Part shown: piece after piece, positions 13,816 to 21,796 of the stretch
How the letters are laid out: each line of letters begins with the position of its first letter
Position numbering within the stretch: the first letter of the stretch is position 1
NCBI GenBank assembly: GCA_009782405.1
Contig: WRJC01000048.1
Location: forward strand, 1-23,664
Length of the DNA: 23,664 nucleotides
Reading direction: 5' to 3'
From: Oscillospiraceae bacterium
Lineage (GTDB): Bacteria > Bacillota_A > Clostridia > Oscillospirales > WRJC01
Position numbers and translations under genes: made by a program
The notes under the pieces: generated by a model
What the model was told of the DNA's origin: nothing
Databases searched by the model: none
The model's input: the letters and a program-made list of their open reading frames with translations, nothing else

Positions 13816-14919
13816 ATGGGAATCAAATTGGGAATAGTAGGCGTAGGGGCGTTCGCGCAATGTTTCATCCCTTTGTTTAAGGCGCACCCGCTTGTCGGCG
13901 AGGTGACGCTCTGCGATCTTGACGCTGTCAAGCTCGAGGAGAACTCCGCGAGGCACGGCATACCAAAAAAATCGCCGTCGCTCGACGATCTTCTTGAAAC
14001 GGACATAGACGCGGTGGCGATAATCACGCAGAACTGGATGCACGCGCCGCAGGCGATAAAAGCGGCAAGGGCGGGAAAGCACGTTTATTCCGCCGTCCCG
14101 GCGGGCATAAGCCTGCCAGAGATCCGCGAGCTCGTAAGCGCCGTCGAGCAAACCGGCAGGATCTATATGATGGGCGAGACCAGCTATTATTACCCTGCGG
14201 TCATATTGTGCCGGGAAAAATATAAAAACGGCGAATTCGGGGATATCGTGTACGGCGAGGGGGAATACTATCATGACTGGGACCACGGCCTGTACGACGT
14301 GATGAAAGCGAGGGGAGGCGAACGCTGGATGGAGACGGCGGGCGGTCCTCCGATGCACTATCCGACCCATTCCACAAGCCAGATCATTTCGGTCACCGGT
14401 GCCCATATGACCCATGTGTCGTGCCACGGTTTCACGGACAAGAAAGACGACGGGATATACAGGGCGGATGCGAATTTATGGAAAAATGTTTTCAGCAACG
14501 AATCGGCGCTGTTTGCCATGTCGGACCAAAGCTGCTGCCGCATCAACGAATTTCGGAGGATAGGGCATACCGGCGCCGTCCGAATGTCGCTTTTTGGCAC
14601 GGAGGGCAGTTTTGAGCAAAATTCGGCCGGTCTTTCGTGGCTCACAAAAAACGGGCGCGAAAACGTCGACGATCTGCTCGAGCAAGTTATCCCCGCCGAA
14701 AGGCTGCCGAAAGAATTAAGAGAGTTTTCAGGCGGGCACAACGGCGCGGAAAAATTTTTGGTCGACGATTTCGTAAAAGCTTGCATATACGAAAAAACGC
14801 CGCCGATCAATGTCTGGGAGGCCGCGCGTTATACTGTCCCGGGCATAATAGCGCACGAATCGGCGCTGCAAGGCGGGGCTTTGCTTGAAATACCCGATTT
14901 CGGCGGTCCCAAATTTTAA
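13816..14919 (+). CDS. Gfo/Idh/MocA-family NAD(P)-dependent oxidoreductase
   Basis: A 367-residue protein with the dinucleotide fold LGIVGVGAFAQCFIPLF (5-21) and the acidic residue after strand 2 (CDLDAVK). The C-terminal substrate domain follows (about 120 on; GEYYHDWDHG, GGPPMHYPTHSTSQIISVTG with the typical catalytic-region His). These enzymes oxidise or reduce sugars, inositols or sugar acids. The usual Glu-Lys-Pro motif after strand 5 reads KHVYSAVPAGIS (residues 89-100) here, so the classic catalytic lysine is absent. This suggests a subfamily with altered chemistry. It is followed, 18 bases after the stop, by the first of two solute-binding lipoproteins, implying uptake and processing of a carbohydrate-type ligand. 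The exact substrate is unknown. Confidence 0.88.
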   Translation: MGIKLGIVGVGAFAQCFIPLFKAHPLVGEVTLCDLDAVKLEENSARHGIPKKSPSLDDLLETDIDAVAIITQNWMHAPQAIKAARAGKHVYSAVPAGISLPEIRELVSAVEQTGRIYMMGETSYYYPAVILCREKYKNGEFGDIVYGEGEYYHDWDHGLYDVMKARGGERWMETAGGPPMHYPTHSTSQIISVTGAHMTHVSCHGFTDKKDDGIYRADANLWKNVFSNESALFAMSDQSCCRINEFRRIGHTGAVRMSLFGTEGSFEQNSAGLSWLTKNGRENVDDLLEQVIPAERLPKELREFSGGHNGAEKFLVDDFVKACIYEKTPPINVWEAARYTVPGIIAHESALQGGALLEIPDFGGPKF

Positions 14920-14937
14920 AAAGGGGGGCATATGGAA

Positions 14938-16428
14938 ATGTCAAAGAAAATTTATATGGCGCTGTTTGTTTTTGCGCTTTTTGTTTTGTCGCTGTCCGGT
15001 TGCGCCAAAAACGAACAGGGAAAAAACGCATCGGGCGGGGAAAATGCCGAAGCCCCGGGTTTGGGCGCGACCGACGCGCCTGAGGGCACAACCGAAAAAT
15101 TGCAGCCCGATTTGCCCGGCGATCTCAATTTAAACGGGGAAACTTTCATGTTCCTTGTCACCGGGCCGAACTACGGGTACGGTTATTACTCGACTATCGA
15201 CATATATACGGAGCAGCAGAACGGCGAGACTTTAAACGATGCGGTATATATGCGCAACAGGAACATCGAGCAAAAATTGAATTTCAATATCGCCGACTAC
15301 AGGTCGGACAGCGTGGCGGGCGACGCGACAAAAACGGTGAAGGCCGGAGACGCCACCTACGACGCCGTATTCGCCCAGGCATACGAGTGCGCGACCTTGG
15401 CGCAGGGCGGGATCATCATGAATATAAAAGAAATTCCGCATATCGACCTTGCGAAGCCCTGGTGGGACCAAAACGCCTCAAACGACCTGAGCATCAAAAA
15501 CAAGCTGTATTTCACGGCGGGCGATATAAGCACCATGATAAAGGCGTGCACGCGCTTGGTTATTTTTAACAAAAAACTGGTAAAAGATTACGGCCTCGGC
15601 GACCCGTACGATCATGTGAAAAATAATACGTGGACTTACGATGTGTATGCGGACATGTTGAAATCGGTGCAAGCGGATATCAACGGGAACGGCGAGCACG
15701 ACGATGAGGACGTGTACGGCGCGATCATGGAAAACCACAGCCCGTATTATCTGTCGGTGGGCTTTGGGGAGCGTTTGACGACGAACGACGCGGACGGGAT
15801 CCCGCAGATAACATTCAACACCGACCGCCTTTACGAAGCGGCGGACAGGATATGGGATCTGTATTTTGACGAAAGCGCATGCAGGAACGTGAACAAAATG
15901 AAGCAGACCGGGGATTTCACGAATGTCTACACATACGCCCGCTCGCTTTTCGCGAACGATAAATTTTTGTTTCACATCGCCGGCTCGCTGATACTGTCTG
16001 AATTCCGCAACATGGAATCGGACTTCGGGCTTCTGCCGATGCCGAAATTGGAATCGGCCCAATCCCGTTATTACCATGCGGTCGATCCCGACGCGGCCAT
16101 GCTGAGCGCGCCAATAAGCTGCAATCCGGAAAAAACCGGGGCCGTGCTCGAAGCGATGTCGGCTGAGAGCATGTATATACTGACGCCTGCCTATAACGAA
16201 ATACTGCTCAAGCGCAAATATGTCAGGGACGACGAATCCGAATTTATCATCGACATAGTGAACACAAGCCGCACATATGATTTGTGCAGGATTTTTAGGT
16301 GGGGAGGGTTGAACGACGTGATGGACTCCCTGACCGGGAACAAGAAGCGCACCCTCGCCTCGGAAATCGAAAAAATATATGACAGGGTGAACCAGGCGAT
16401 AGAAAAAACCGTGGACGCTTTTGAGTGA
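14938..16428 (+). CDS. Solute-binding lipoprotein (family 1-like), paralogue A
   Basis: A lipoprotein of about 496 residues: basic start, hydrophobic core and lipobox LSGC (lipidated Cys22), then a Gly/Asn/Glu-rich tether. The body follows the ABC-transporter extracellular solute-binding plan of Clostridia: NGETFMFLV, YDAVFAQAYECATLAQGG, PWWDQNASNDLSI, LVIFNKKLVKDYGL and SDFGLLPMPKLESAQSRYYH. A calcium-loop-like segment DINGNGEHDDEDVYG starts at Asp247. ATG at 14932 is also possible, but it leaves only three bases after GGGGGG; 14938 leaves nine. It lies between the oxidoreductase and paralogue B, probably in one transcript. No permease or ATPase gene is present, so it must use a transporter encoded elsewhere or act as a sensor. 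The ligand is unknown; oligosaccharide is plausible. Confidence 0.87.
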   Translation: MSKKIYMALFVFALFVLSLSGCAKNEQGKNASGGENAEAPGLGATDAPEGTTEKLQPDLPGDLNLNGETFMFLVTGPNYGYGYYSTIDIYTEQQNGETLNDAVYMRNRNIEQKLNFNIADYRSDSVAGDATKTVKAGDATYDAVFAQAYECATLAQGGIIMNIKEIPHIDLAKPWWDQNASNDLSIKNKLYFTAGDISTMIKACTRLVIFNKKLVKDYGLGDPYDHVKNNTWTYDVYADMLKSVQADINGNGEHDDEDVYGAIMENHSPYYLSVGFGERLTTNDADGIPQITFNTDRLYEAADRIWDLYFDESACRNVNKMKQTGDFTNVYTYARSLFANDKFLFHIAGSLILSEFRNMESDFGLLPMPKLESAQSRYYHAVDPDAAMLSAPISCNPEKTGAVLEAMSAESMYILTPAYNEILLKRKYVRDDESEFIIDIVNTSRTYDLCRIFRWGGLNDVMDSLTGNKKRTLASEIEKIYDRVNQAIEKTVDAFE

Positions 16429-16454
16429 AATTTATAAAAGGGGATAGTGTGGAT

Positions 16455-17966
16455 ATGTTTGGAAAAAAATTTAAGACGATCGGTTTTCTTTTTGTCATTT
16501 GTTTTGTTTTGATATGCCTATCCTGTTCTTCCGGCGCCGAAGGCAACGGGGGCGAAACCGGGGAAACCGGCCGGACAGCCGAACAAAACAATCAAAATAT
16601 CGATGCAGACGCAGTTGCCGATCGGCTTTATCCGGATTTGGGGGAAAAAAATTTCGAAGGGCATGAATTCAAAGTTTTGGCTATGACGACCACGCACATC
16701 GATTGGGAAAAATGGAAGCACAGGGACATATATGCCGAAGACGAAAACGGCGAACCCATAAACGACGCCGTATACAAAAGAAACAGGTATGTGGAAGACA
16801 AATATAATTGCGTCGTTTCGGAAATTTTGGCCGAAGACCACATGAATGTGCTCGCAAAGTCAGTCAGGGCGGATGACGACGAATACGAATTGTTTTATAC
16901 GACTTTGGGGAATTTGGCGGGTTCCGCCGCGACGGGCAATTATATGGATCTGAACGAATTTCCAGTCATCGGGCTCGATGCCCCGTGGTGGGACATAAAT
17001 GCAAAAAAATCGCTTTCCATCGGGGGAAAACTGTATTTTTGCCCATCGGATCTGATACTGCTGCATTATAACGCGGCATCAGCCATCATCTTCAACAAAA
17101 AAATGTTAAAAGACTATGAACTCGAAGATTTGTATTCCCTGGCCTCATCGGGCAAATGGACCATAGACAAATTGACGGGCATAACAAAAGATATTTATCA
17201 GGACATAAACGGCGACGGGAATATGGATGAAAACGATCTGTACGGAATCGCGTGTTACAGGGATGCGCTTTTGGGCATAATGCACTCCGCCGGAGGCCGA
17301 ATTTGCGAAAAAGACGGGCAAGATCTGCCCTATCTCACCTTGAATTCGGAAAATGCCATAACAGCGCTGAACAAAGCGTTCGATTTGATGTATGCCCCGA
17401 GCGCATGGAACCTGCACAAAGAACTTGAGCCAAGGGGGCTTCCGGTTTACGATATTACCGAACGCATGTTTATGGAAGACCGGGTGTTGTTTTACAGCGT
17501 ATTGCTTCGGGACGTGGAGCAGTTCAGGGGGATGGAATCCGATTTCGGGATAATTCCGGTGCCAAAATTGACTGAAGCGCAGCAAAGTTATGGCAGCACC
17601 GTCAATCAGCACGTCGGGCGCGCCATTGCCGTCCCGGTAACCGTGAGGGACAAAGAACGCGCGGGGACGATCATCGAAGCATTGACCGCCGAATCGAAAT
17701 ATACCCTTCTTCCCGCATATTATGACATAACCCTGCAAAGGAAGGTTTCGAGGGACAACGAATCGGAGGCAATGCTCGACATGATATTCAGCTCGCGCAT
17801 ATATGATCCCGGCGCCATATATAATTTCGGCAATTACAGCATGGATTTGATAATGATGACCATGACGCAAAACAGAAACGTGATTTCCCTTTACGAAAAA
17901 AACGAAAACAGAGCCAACAGCGACATCGAAAAATTGACGGCAAATTTGCAGAAACTTGAAAACTGA
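16455..17966 (+). CDS. Solute-binding lipoprotein (family 1-like), paralogue B
   Basis: A 503-residue paralogue of the preceding gene. The signal peptide MFGKKFKTIGFLFVICFVLI leads to CLSC (lipidated Cys24) and a Gly/Glu-rich tether. Shared features with paralogue A include FEGHEFKVLAM, NDAVYKRNRYVEDKYNCVV, APWWDINAKKSLSI, AIIFNKKMLKDYEL, the EF-hand-like loop DINGDGNMDENDLYG (from Asp250), SDFGIIPVPKLTEAQQSYGS and LTAESKYTLLPAYYDITLQR. Overall identity is moderate, so this is an old duplication. The frame is open from GTG 16425, but GGGG at 16440-16443 points to ATG 16455 or GTG 16449. The stop lies within a TGAAAAC tandem repeat just before the terminator. The ligand is unknown, with no transport partner in the window. 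Confidence 0.87.
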   Translation: MFGKKFKTIGFLFVICFVLICLSCSSGAEGNGGETGETGRTAEQNNQNIDADAVADRLYPDLGEKNFEGHEFKVLAMTTTHIDWEKWKHRDIYAEDENGEPINDAVYKRNRYVEDKYNCVVSEILAEDHMNVLAKSVRADDDEYELFYTTLGNLAGSAATGNYMDLNEFPVIGLDAPWWDINAKKSLSIGGKLYFCPSDLILLHYNAASAIIFNKKMLKDYELEDLYSLASSGKWTIDKLTGITKDIYQDINGDGNMDENDLYGIACYRDALLGIMHSAGGRICEKDGQDLPYLTLNSENAITALNKAFDLMYAPSAWNLHKELEPRGLPVYDITERMFMEDRVLFYSVLLRDVEQFRGMESDFGIIPVPKLTEAQQSYGSTVNQHVGRAIAVPVTVRDKERAGTIIEALTAESKYTLLPAYYDITLQRKVSRDNESEAMLDMIFSSRIYDPGAIYNFGNYSMDLIMMTMTQNRNVISLYEKNENRANSDIEKLTANLQKLEN

Positions 17967-17984
17967 AAACTGAAAACTGAAAAC
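17956..17984 (+). repeat. Short TGAAAAC tandem repeat at the gene end
   Basis: Four copies of the heptamer TGAAAAC run from the last codons of paralogue B across its stop and into the terminator stem. The repeat adds in-frame stops, and slippage here would change only the 3' end. Confidence 0.7.
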
Positions 17985-18020
17985 GAGGTTGTTTGTCATT
18001 TTGACAAACAACCTCGTTTT
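17980..18020. terminator. Shared bidirectional terminator with 18-bp perfect stem
   Basis: AAAACGAGGTTGTTTGTC pairs perfectly with GACAAACAACCTCGTTTT around ATTTT. It is placed between the convergent solute-binding gene (+) and acyl-CoA synthetase gene (-), two bases from the latter's stop codon. It supplies a T-run in both directions. Confidence 0.88.
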
Positions 18021-18022
18021 GT

Positions 18023-19753
18023 TTACTTCAGCAAATGCCTTTTTATTTTTTTGGAAGCGGTTTTTTCAAATTCATCCTTGCGCACTTCGATGACCGCCAT
18101 TTTTTTGTGCGTTGGCAGCTGCTTGTTTATTTCATCCGCTTTTTTTGTTATATACTTTTCGATTTCGCTAAATTCCTTGCCCTCAAACTGCTCAAAATCC
18201 GGCACTATCAGAGCCGTTATGTCTTCGCCGCCGTTTTTTGCGCGGGCGATCACTGCGCACTCTTTTATTTCAACGATATTTTGCAGATATTCTTCGATCT
18301 CCTCGGGGTATACGTTTTTGCCGTTGCTCAGTATTATCACGTTTTTCTTGCGCCCCGTGATATATATATAGCCTTCCGCGTCGATATACCCTATGTCGCC
18401 CGTCCTGTAAAAGCCGTCCTTGGTGAAAGCTTCGCGCGTGGCTTCTTCATTTCCAAGATAGCCCGACATCACATTGTCGCCTTTGACCAAAATCTCCCCG
18501 TATCCGTTTTCGTCTTTGCCCTCCGTCTTGACTTCGTTCGAAAATATGCGATAGCCGACCGAACCGATTTTTTTCATGTGCATGTCGGAGGGGACAACGG
18601 AGATAAGCGGCGCGCATTCCGTGGTGCCATACCCCTGGCAGATTTTTATGCCGAAATTGTCCATGGTTTTTACGTGGGCAGGATTTAACGGAGCGCCCCC
18701 GCAGATTATCAGTTCCAGCCTTCCCCCGAATGCGTTTATGACGTCCTTGAACAGCTTCCGCCTTAAATCGATCCCGACTTTTCTCAGCATGTTGCTTATT
18801 TTTATCGCTATCTTGACTTTTTTGCGGCTGCCCTTTTTATCGATCCCGTCCCATATTTTTTTTACCATGTTATCGACGAACAGAGGCACGAGAACCAATT
18901 TCGTGGGTTTGTAAAACTGGAAGTTGCGCATTACAACTTTTAGGGATTCGTTTTGGCATATATTCACGCCCAAAAAATAAGTGGCGAAAAAGGTGCACGT
19001 CGTTTCGTAGGTGTGATGTGCGGGCAGCACCGAAACCATGACGTCGCTCGAATAAAAATCCACGGAACAGGCGGCGCAGTACGCATTGGAAGCGATGTTT
19101 TTTTGCGAGAGCATCACCGCTTTGCTGGTGCCGGTCGTCCCCGAGGTAAAAAGATACGCGCAGGGCTTGTCCCTGTCTATCTTGAGGTCTATATATTCGT
19201 TGCACCTGCTTCTCAAAAGTTCTTCGCCGGTTTTTATAAGGCCGAAAAAAGATAATATGCCATGTTCCCCGCATTCCGGGTTTTTTGCGTCTTCCGGGGA
19301 CAAATCCATGTTTATGAAAAATTTCGCTTTTTTTTCCGCGCCGTTTTTGGCATAGCCCTCCATCAGCTCAGCGAAAGATTCGGAATAGATCACGCAGGCC
19401 GCGCCCGCCCGCTCTATGAAATTTATGATCTGCCCCGCGACAAGCTCTTTGTCAAGGGGGACGATTATTCCGTTTCCGTTTACGGTGGAAAGATAGGAAA
19501 CTATCCATTCGTAGCGGGTTTCCGAAAGAACCGCTACGGTTTCGCCCATGATCCCGAGGCTGTAAAAAGCCGTGCCCAAATTGTTTATATAATCGTACAT
19601 CCGATTGAATGAAACGCTATGCAAGGAGTTGTCTTCCCTGTAAGTGAAATAGGGCTTGTCGCCGTACTTTGCCTTGGCATATTCCGCCAGTTGTTTTAAA
19701 TCGTTTAGATTTTCGACTTTGTCTTTTATGAATGTTTTCGGAAATTCGCCCAT
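18023..19753 (-). CDS. Long-chain-type acyl-CoA synthetase (AMP-binding)
   Basis: A 576-residue adenylate-forming ligase that makes acyl-CoA from a fatty acid, ATP and CoA. Motifs are YLFTSGTTGTSKAVMLSQ (200-217), LPAHHTYE (243-250, the gate region seen in long-chain enzymes), GYGTTECAPL (374-383), FYRTGDIGYI (448-457), GRKKNVIILSNGKNVYPEEIE (467-487) and TASKKIKRH (565-573) with the catalytic Lys. There is no membrane segment. ATG at 19753 has GGAG about 13 bases upstream. It lies 24 bp after the marR-type gene on the same strand, and its only promoter appears to be the one before that regulator. A role in scavenging or recycling fatty acids under MarR control is the natural reading. Chain length is not shown by the sequence. 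Confidence 0.9.
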   Translation of the reverse strand: MGEFPKTFIKDKVENLNDLKQLAEYAKAKYGDKPYFTYREDNSLHSVSFNRMYDYINNLGTAFYSLGIMGETVAVLSETRYEWIVSYLSTVNGNGIIVPLDKELVAGQIINFIERAGAACVIYSESFAELMEGYAKNGAEKKAKFFINMDLSPEDAKNPECGEHGILSFFGLIKTGEELLRSRCNEYIDLKIDRDKPCAYLFTSGTTGTSKAVMLSQKNIASNAYCAACSVDFYSSDVMVSVLPAHHTYETTCTFFATYFLGVNICQNESLKVVMRNFQFYKPTKLVLVPLFVDNMVKKIWDGIDKKGSRKKVKIAIKISNMLRKVGIDLRRKLFKDVINAFGGRLELIICGGAPLNPAHVKTMDNFGIKICQGYGTTECAPLISVVPSDMHMKKIGSVGYRIFSNEVKTEGKDENGYGEILVKGDNVMSGYLGNEEATREAFTKDGFYRTGDIGYIDAEGYIYITGRKKNVIILSNGKNVYPEEIEEYLQNIVEIKECAVIARAKNGGEDITALIVPDFEQFEGKEFSEIEKYITKKADEINKQLPTHKKMAVIEVRKDEFEKTASKKIKRHLLK

Positions 19754-19777
19754 AAATTTTCATCACTCCTTTTTTGT

Positions 19778-20233
19778 TTACAGCGCCTCGGCTTTTTCCT
19801 TAAAAAATTCCATCAGCGCCGTTATCACTTTCAACAACTGTTCCTTTTCCGATTCGATGAACTGCCTGCTTATATTCCTGACCATTTTGGCGTGAAAAAC
19901 ATGATGCGCCCTTTCGATTCTTTTTCCTGCGTCGGTTAAACTGATGATCATCCGGCGGCCGTCCTTGTCGCAGGGTATTTTTTTTATGAACCCTTTGTTT
20001 TCCAGCTTTTTGACGGCAACCGTAACGGTCGGGACGGCAAGATTCAAAAGGGAGGCGAGATTGCTCACAGATATTTCTTTGTCTTCCTGCTTGCTGACAG
20101 CGTCGATCATATGCGCTTCAGCGATGGTCACCAAGGTATTCAATTCGTTTTTTATCGCCGTTTCTTCATATCTCAGAATAGAATTGAAAATTCCCGCCAG
20201 CAAATCGTTCAGCTTTTTTTCAAAATCGTCCAA
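19778..20233 (-). CDS. MarR-family transcriptional regulator
   Basis: A 151-residue protein with the winged helix of MarR: ISVSNLASLLNLAVPTVTVA (recognition helix, about 54-73), KKLENKGFIKKIPCDKDGRR (wing with the conserved Asp-x-Asp-Arg-Arg type turn) and dimerising helices at both ends. The start is TTG at 20233, five to ten bases after GGAGGGGG; no ATG fits. It is the first gene before the acyl-CoA synthetase, and an inverted repeat abuts the -10 of their promoter, so it probably represses its own operon and is released by an acyl ligand. This resembles FabT/FadR-like MarR proteins of fatty-acid control, but the ligand is inferred only from its neighbour. Confidence 0.9.
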   Translation of the reverse strand: MDDFEKKLNDLLAGIFNSILRYEETAIKNELNTLVTIAEAHMIDAVSKQEDKEISVSNLASLLNLAVPTVTVAVKKLENKGFIKKIPCDKDGRRMIISLTDAGKRIERAHHVFHAKMVRNISRQFIESEKEQLLKVITALMEFFKEKAEAL

Positions 20234-20253
20234 TTTTTACCCCCTCCGATTAT

Positions 20254-20275
20254 TTAGTTTTACTAACTAATTGTA
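20254..20275 (-). promoter_or_regulatory. -10 element and putative MarR operator
   Basis: The -10 TACAAT (minus strand, 20270-20275) is followed directly by the inverted repeat TTAGTT-5 bp-AACTAA (20254-20270). No good -35 is present at 17 bp (ACATTA). A dimer bound here would cover the transcription start, the arrangement of autorepressed MarR operons. Confidence 0.5.
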
Positions 20276-20366
20276 ATGACATGATAACAGATTAATGTTA
20301 ACAATAAAAAAATTTGATATTATTATTCTGTGAATTTTTTGCGTGAAGATATTATGCCTGTTTTTT

Positions 20367-21674
20367 TCAATTTTCAAAGGATTTTTCGAGCACTTCGGAA
20401 TATGTGGGAAACGGAGCGTCGGATACGACGCACATCAAAAGGAAACATTCGTATGGGTTGGCGATGTACAACTCGCCCATCGAGCACTCGTTTAAAATCG
20501 CGTTTGCGCTTTCGATGAAATCGTTGAACCGCTTTTGGTTGTTTTTGTATTTTTCGTCCTGCGAGAAAACAAAAAAATTGAGCGTGATCAAGTCAAACCG
20601 GTCAACCGCCGTTTTTTTGCCGATGAGTTCGCCGAGATGCTGTCTGCTGAGCCTCTTGCTGGCGAAATGCTTCGACAGCTTCGATTCCGATGTTTTCAGC
20701 AGGTTGCCGCTGTCGTCCGTCGGCGTCCCGCAGCACAGTATCTTTTCCACGTCGCTTTCCGTTATTTCATCGGCGCTCCATACTTTCCGCGCCCGCCGCA
20801 TTTTGTCGGTTTGGTTTTTTTTGTCAAGATCCGAAAGCACTTCCGAACCATGGACCCTATCGAGGTATTCCTGTATTTTCCGTTCCAGGGCGTCTGATTC
20901 GTCGCTGTTGTAGTATTCCGCGATGAGCTGCTTGCATTTTTGGTACAGCTCCCCGAACCATTTGTATGATGTCACGCCATAAGAGCATTTTTGGCTTTCG
21001 GTTTTGAACTCCGCGAGACAGCCCATCAACGATTGATCGTCCGCCACATCTTTGAAGCTGTTTCGCACCGCCATCGTCCTGTCGCTGTATATGTCGCCGC
21101 TTTTGCCCGGCGGCAAGCTCTCATACGCCTCTTTTAGTTTGGTCATTTCGGAAAACTTGCGCCCGTTTTTGAAACAATACCAATATATGATCTCCGCCGG
21201 ATCCTTGAAATTGAAGTCGCGCTCTTTTTGCGCCTTCACTAAAAACGACGACACATCGTCCGCGCCCATGTTCAGCCCGAAACCGAGCAGGAACACGACC
21301 TGCCGCTTCACCGATTCTTGCGTCAGCCAGTTTTTGGCGAGTGCGGAAAGCTTCGAAGTCGTCTCGCCAAAGGATGCGGGGGCATGGTTTTCGCGAAACG
21401 ACTCGACGATGATCTCTTGATACTCGCGAAGCTCGATTTTGCTGTAGTCGCCATTCATGCCCGATTTTTGGAAGATATATCTTTTCAGGTAGTCGCCAAA
21501 AGGTATGGGCCGCAACCTTTTTTGCAAGCACTCGTAGATGAATTCTGCTTCCCTGTCCTTGAAATCCTCCAAATCCACCGTGTCGTAGAACAGTTCCTCG
21601 GAGCGCGTGGTGAAATTCAGTGTGTCCGGATCGCAATCGCGTTTTTCTTCCCGTATTTTTTCCTTGTTTTCCAT
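20367..21674 (-). CDS. Unknown helical protein of 435 residues
   Basis: I do not recognise a family. The protein is soluble, charged and mostly helical, with no signal peptide. Notable segments are LTQESVKRQVVFLLGFGLNM, followed by a stretch with DFNFKDPAEIIYWYCFKNG (about 115-180), a possible helix-turn-helix-like region near KHFASKRLSRQHLGELIGKK (about 350), and a C-terminal part ending with FPTYSEVLEKSFEN. The segment pattern, with repeated L-x-x-x-L helices and aromatic pairs, reads like a regulator or host-interaction protein, but this is a guess. The start is ATG at 21674 after GGGG; an upstream TTG at 21710 is less likely. It has its own promoter and lies downstream of the ATPase gene on the same strand. 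No terminator was clear after its stop. Confidence 0.72.
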   Translation of the reverse strand: MENKEKIREEKRDCDPDTLNFTTRSEELFYDTVDLEDFKDREAEFIYECLQKRLRPIPFGDYLKRYIFQKSGMNGDYSKIELREYQEIIVESFRENHAPASFGETTSKLSALAKNWLTQESVKRQVVFLLGFGLNMGADDVSSFLVKAQKERDFNFKDPAEIIYWYCFKNGRKFSEMTKLKEAYESLPPGKSGDIYSDRTMAVRNSFKDVADDQSLMGCLAEFKTESQKCSYGVTSYKWFGELYQKCKQLIAEYYNSDESDALERKIQEYLDRVHGSEVLSDLDKKNQTDKMRRARKVWSADEITESDVEKILCCGTPTDDSGNLLKTSESKLSKHFASKRLSRQHLGELIGKKTAVDRFDLITLNFFVFSQDEKYKNNQKRFNDFIESANAILNECSMGELYIANPYECFLLMCVVSDAPFPTYSEVLEKSFEN

Positions 21675-21728
21675 ATGGCCAATCCCCGTTCGATTTTTTT
21701 CATTTGGCAAAATTTATCGCCCAAATGC

Positions 21729-21757
21729 ATTGTACCATAAAATATTGTTTTTTGCAA
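21729..21757 (-). promoter_or_regulatory. Promoter of the unknown 435-residue gene
   Basis: On the minus strand TTGCAA (21752-21757) and TACAAT (21729-21734) have a 17-bp spacer and an A/T-rich interval. It lies 55 bp before the ATG at 21674, in the gap after the ATPase gene, so the gene need not depend on upstream transcription. Confidence 0.6.
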
Positions 21758-21796
21758 CGGTTTTCGCAACTGGCGCAACACATTTCAGAGACGCTT

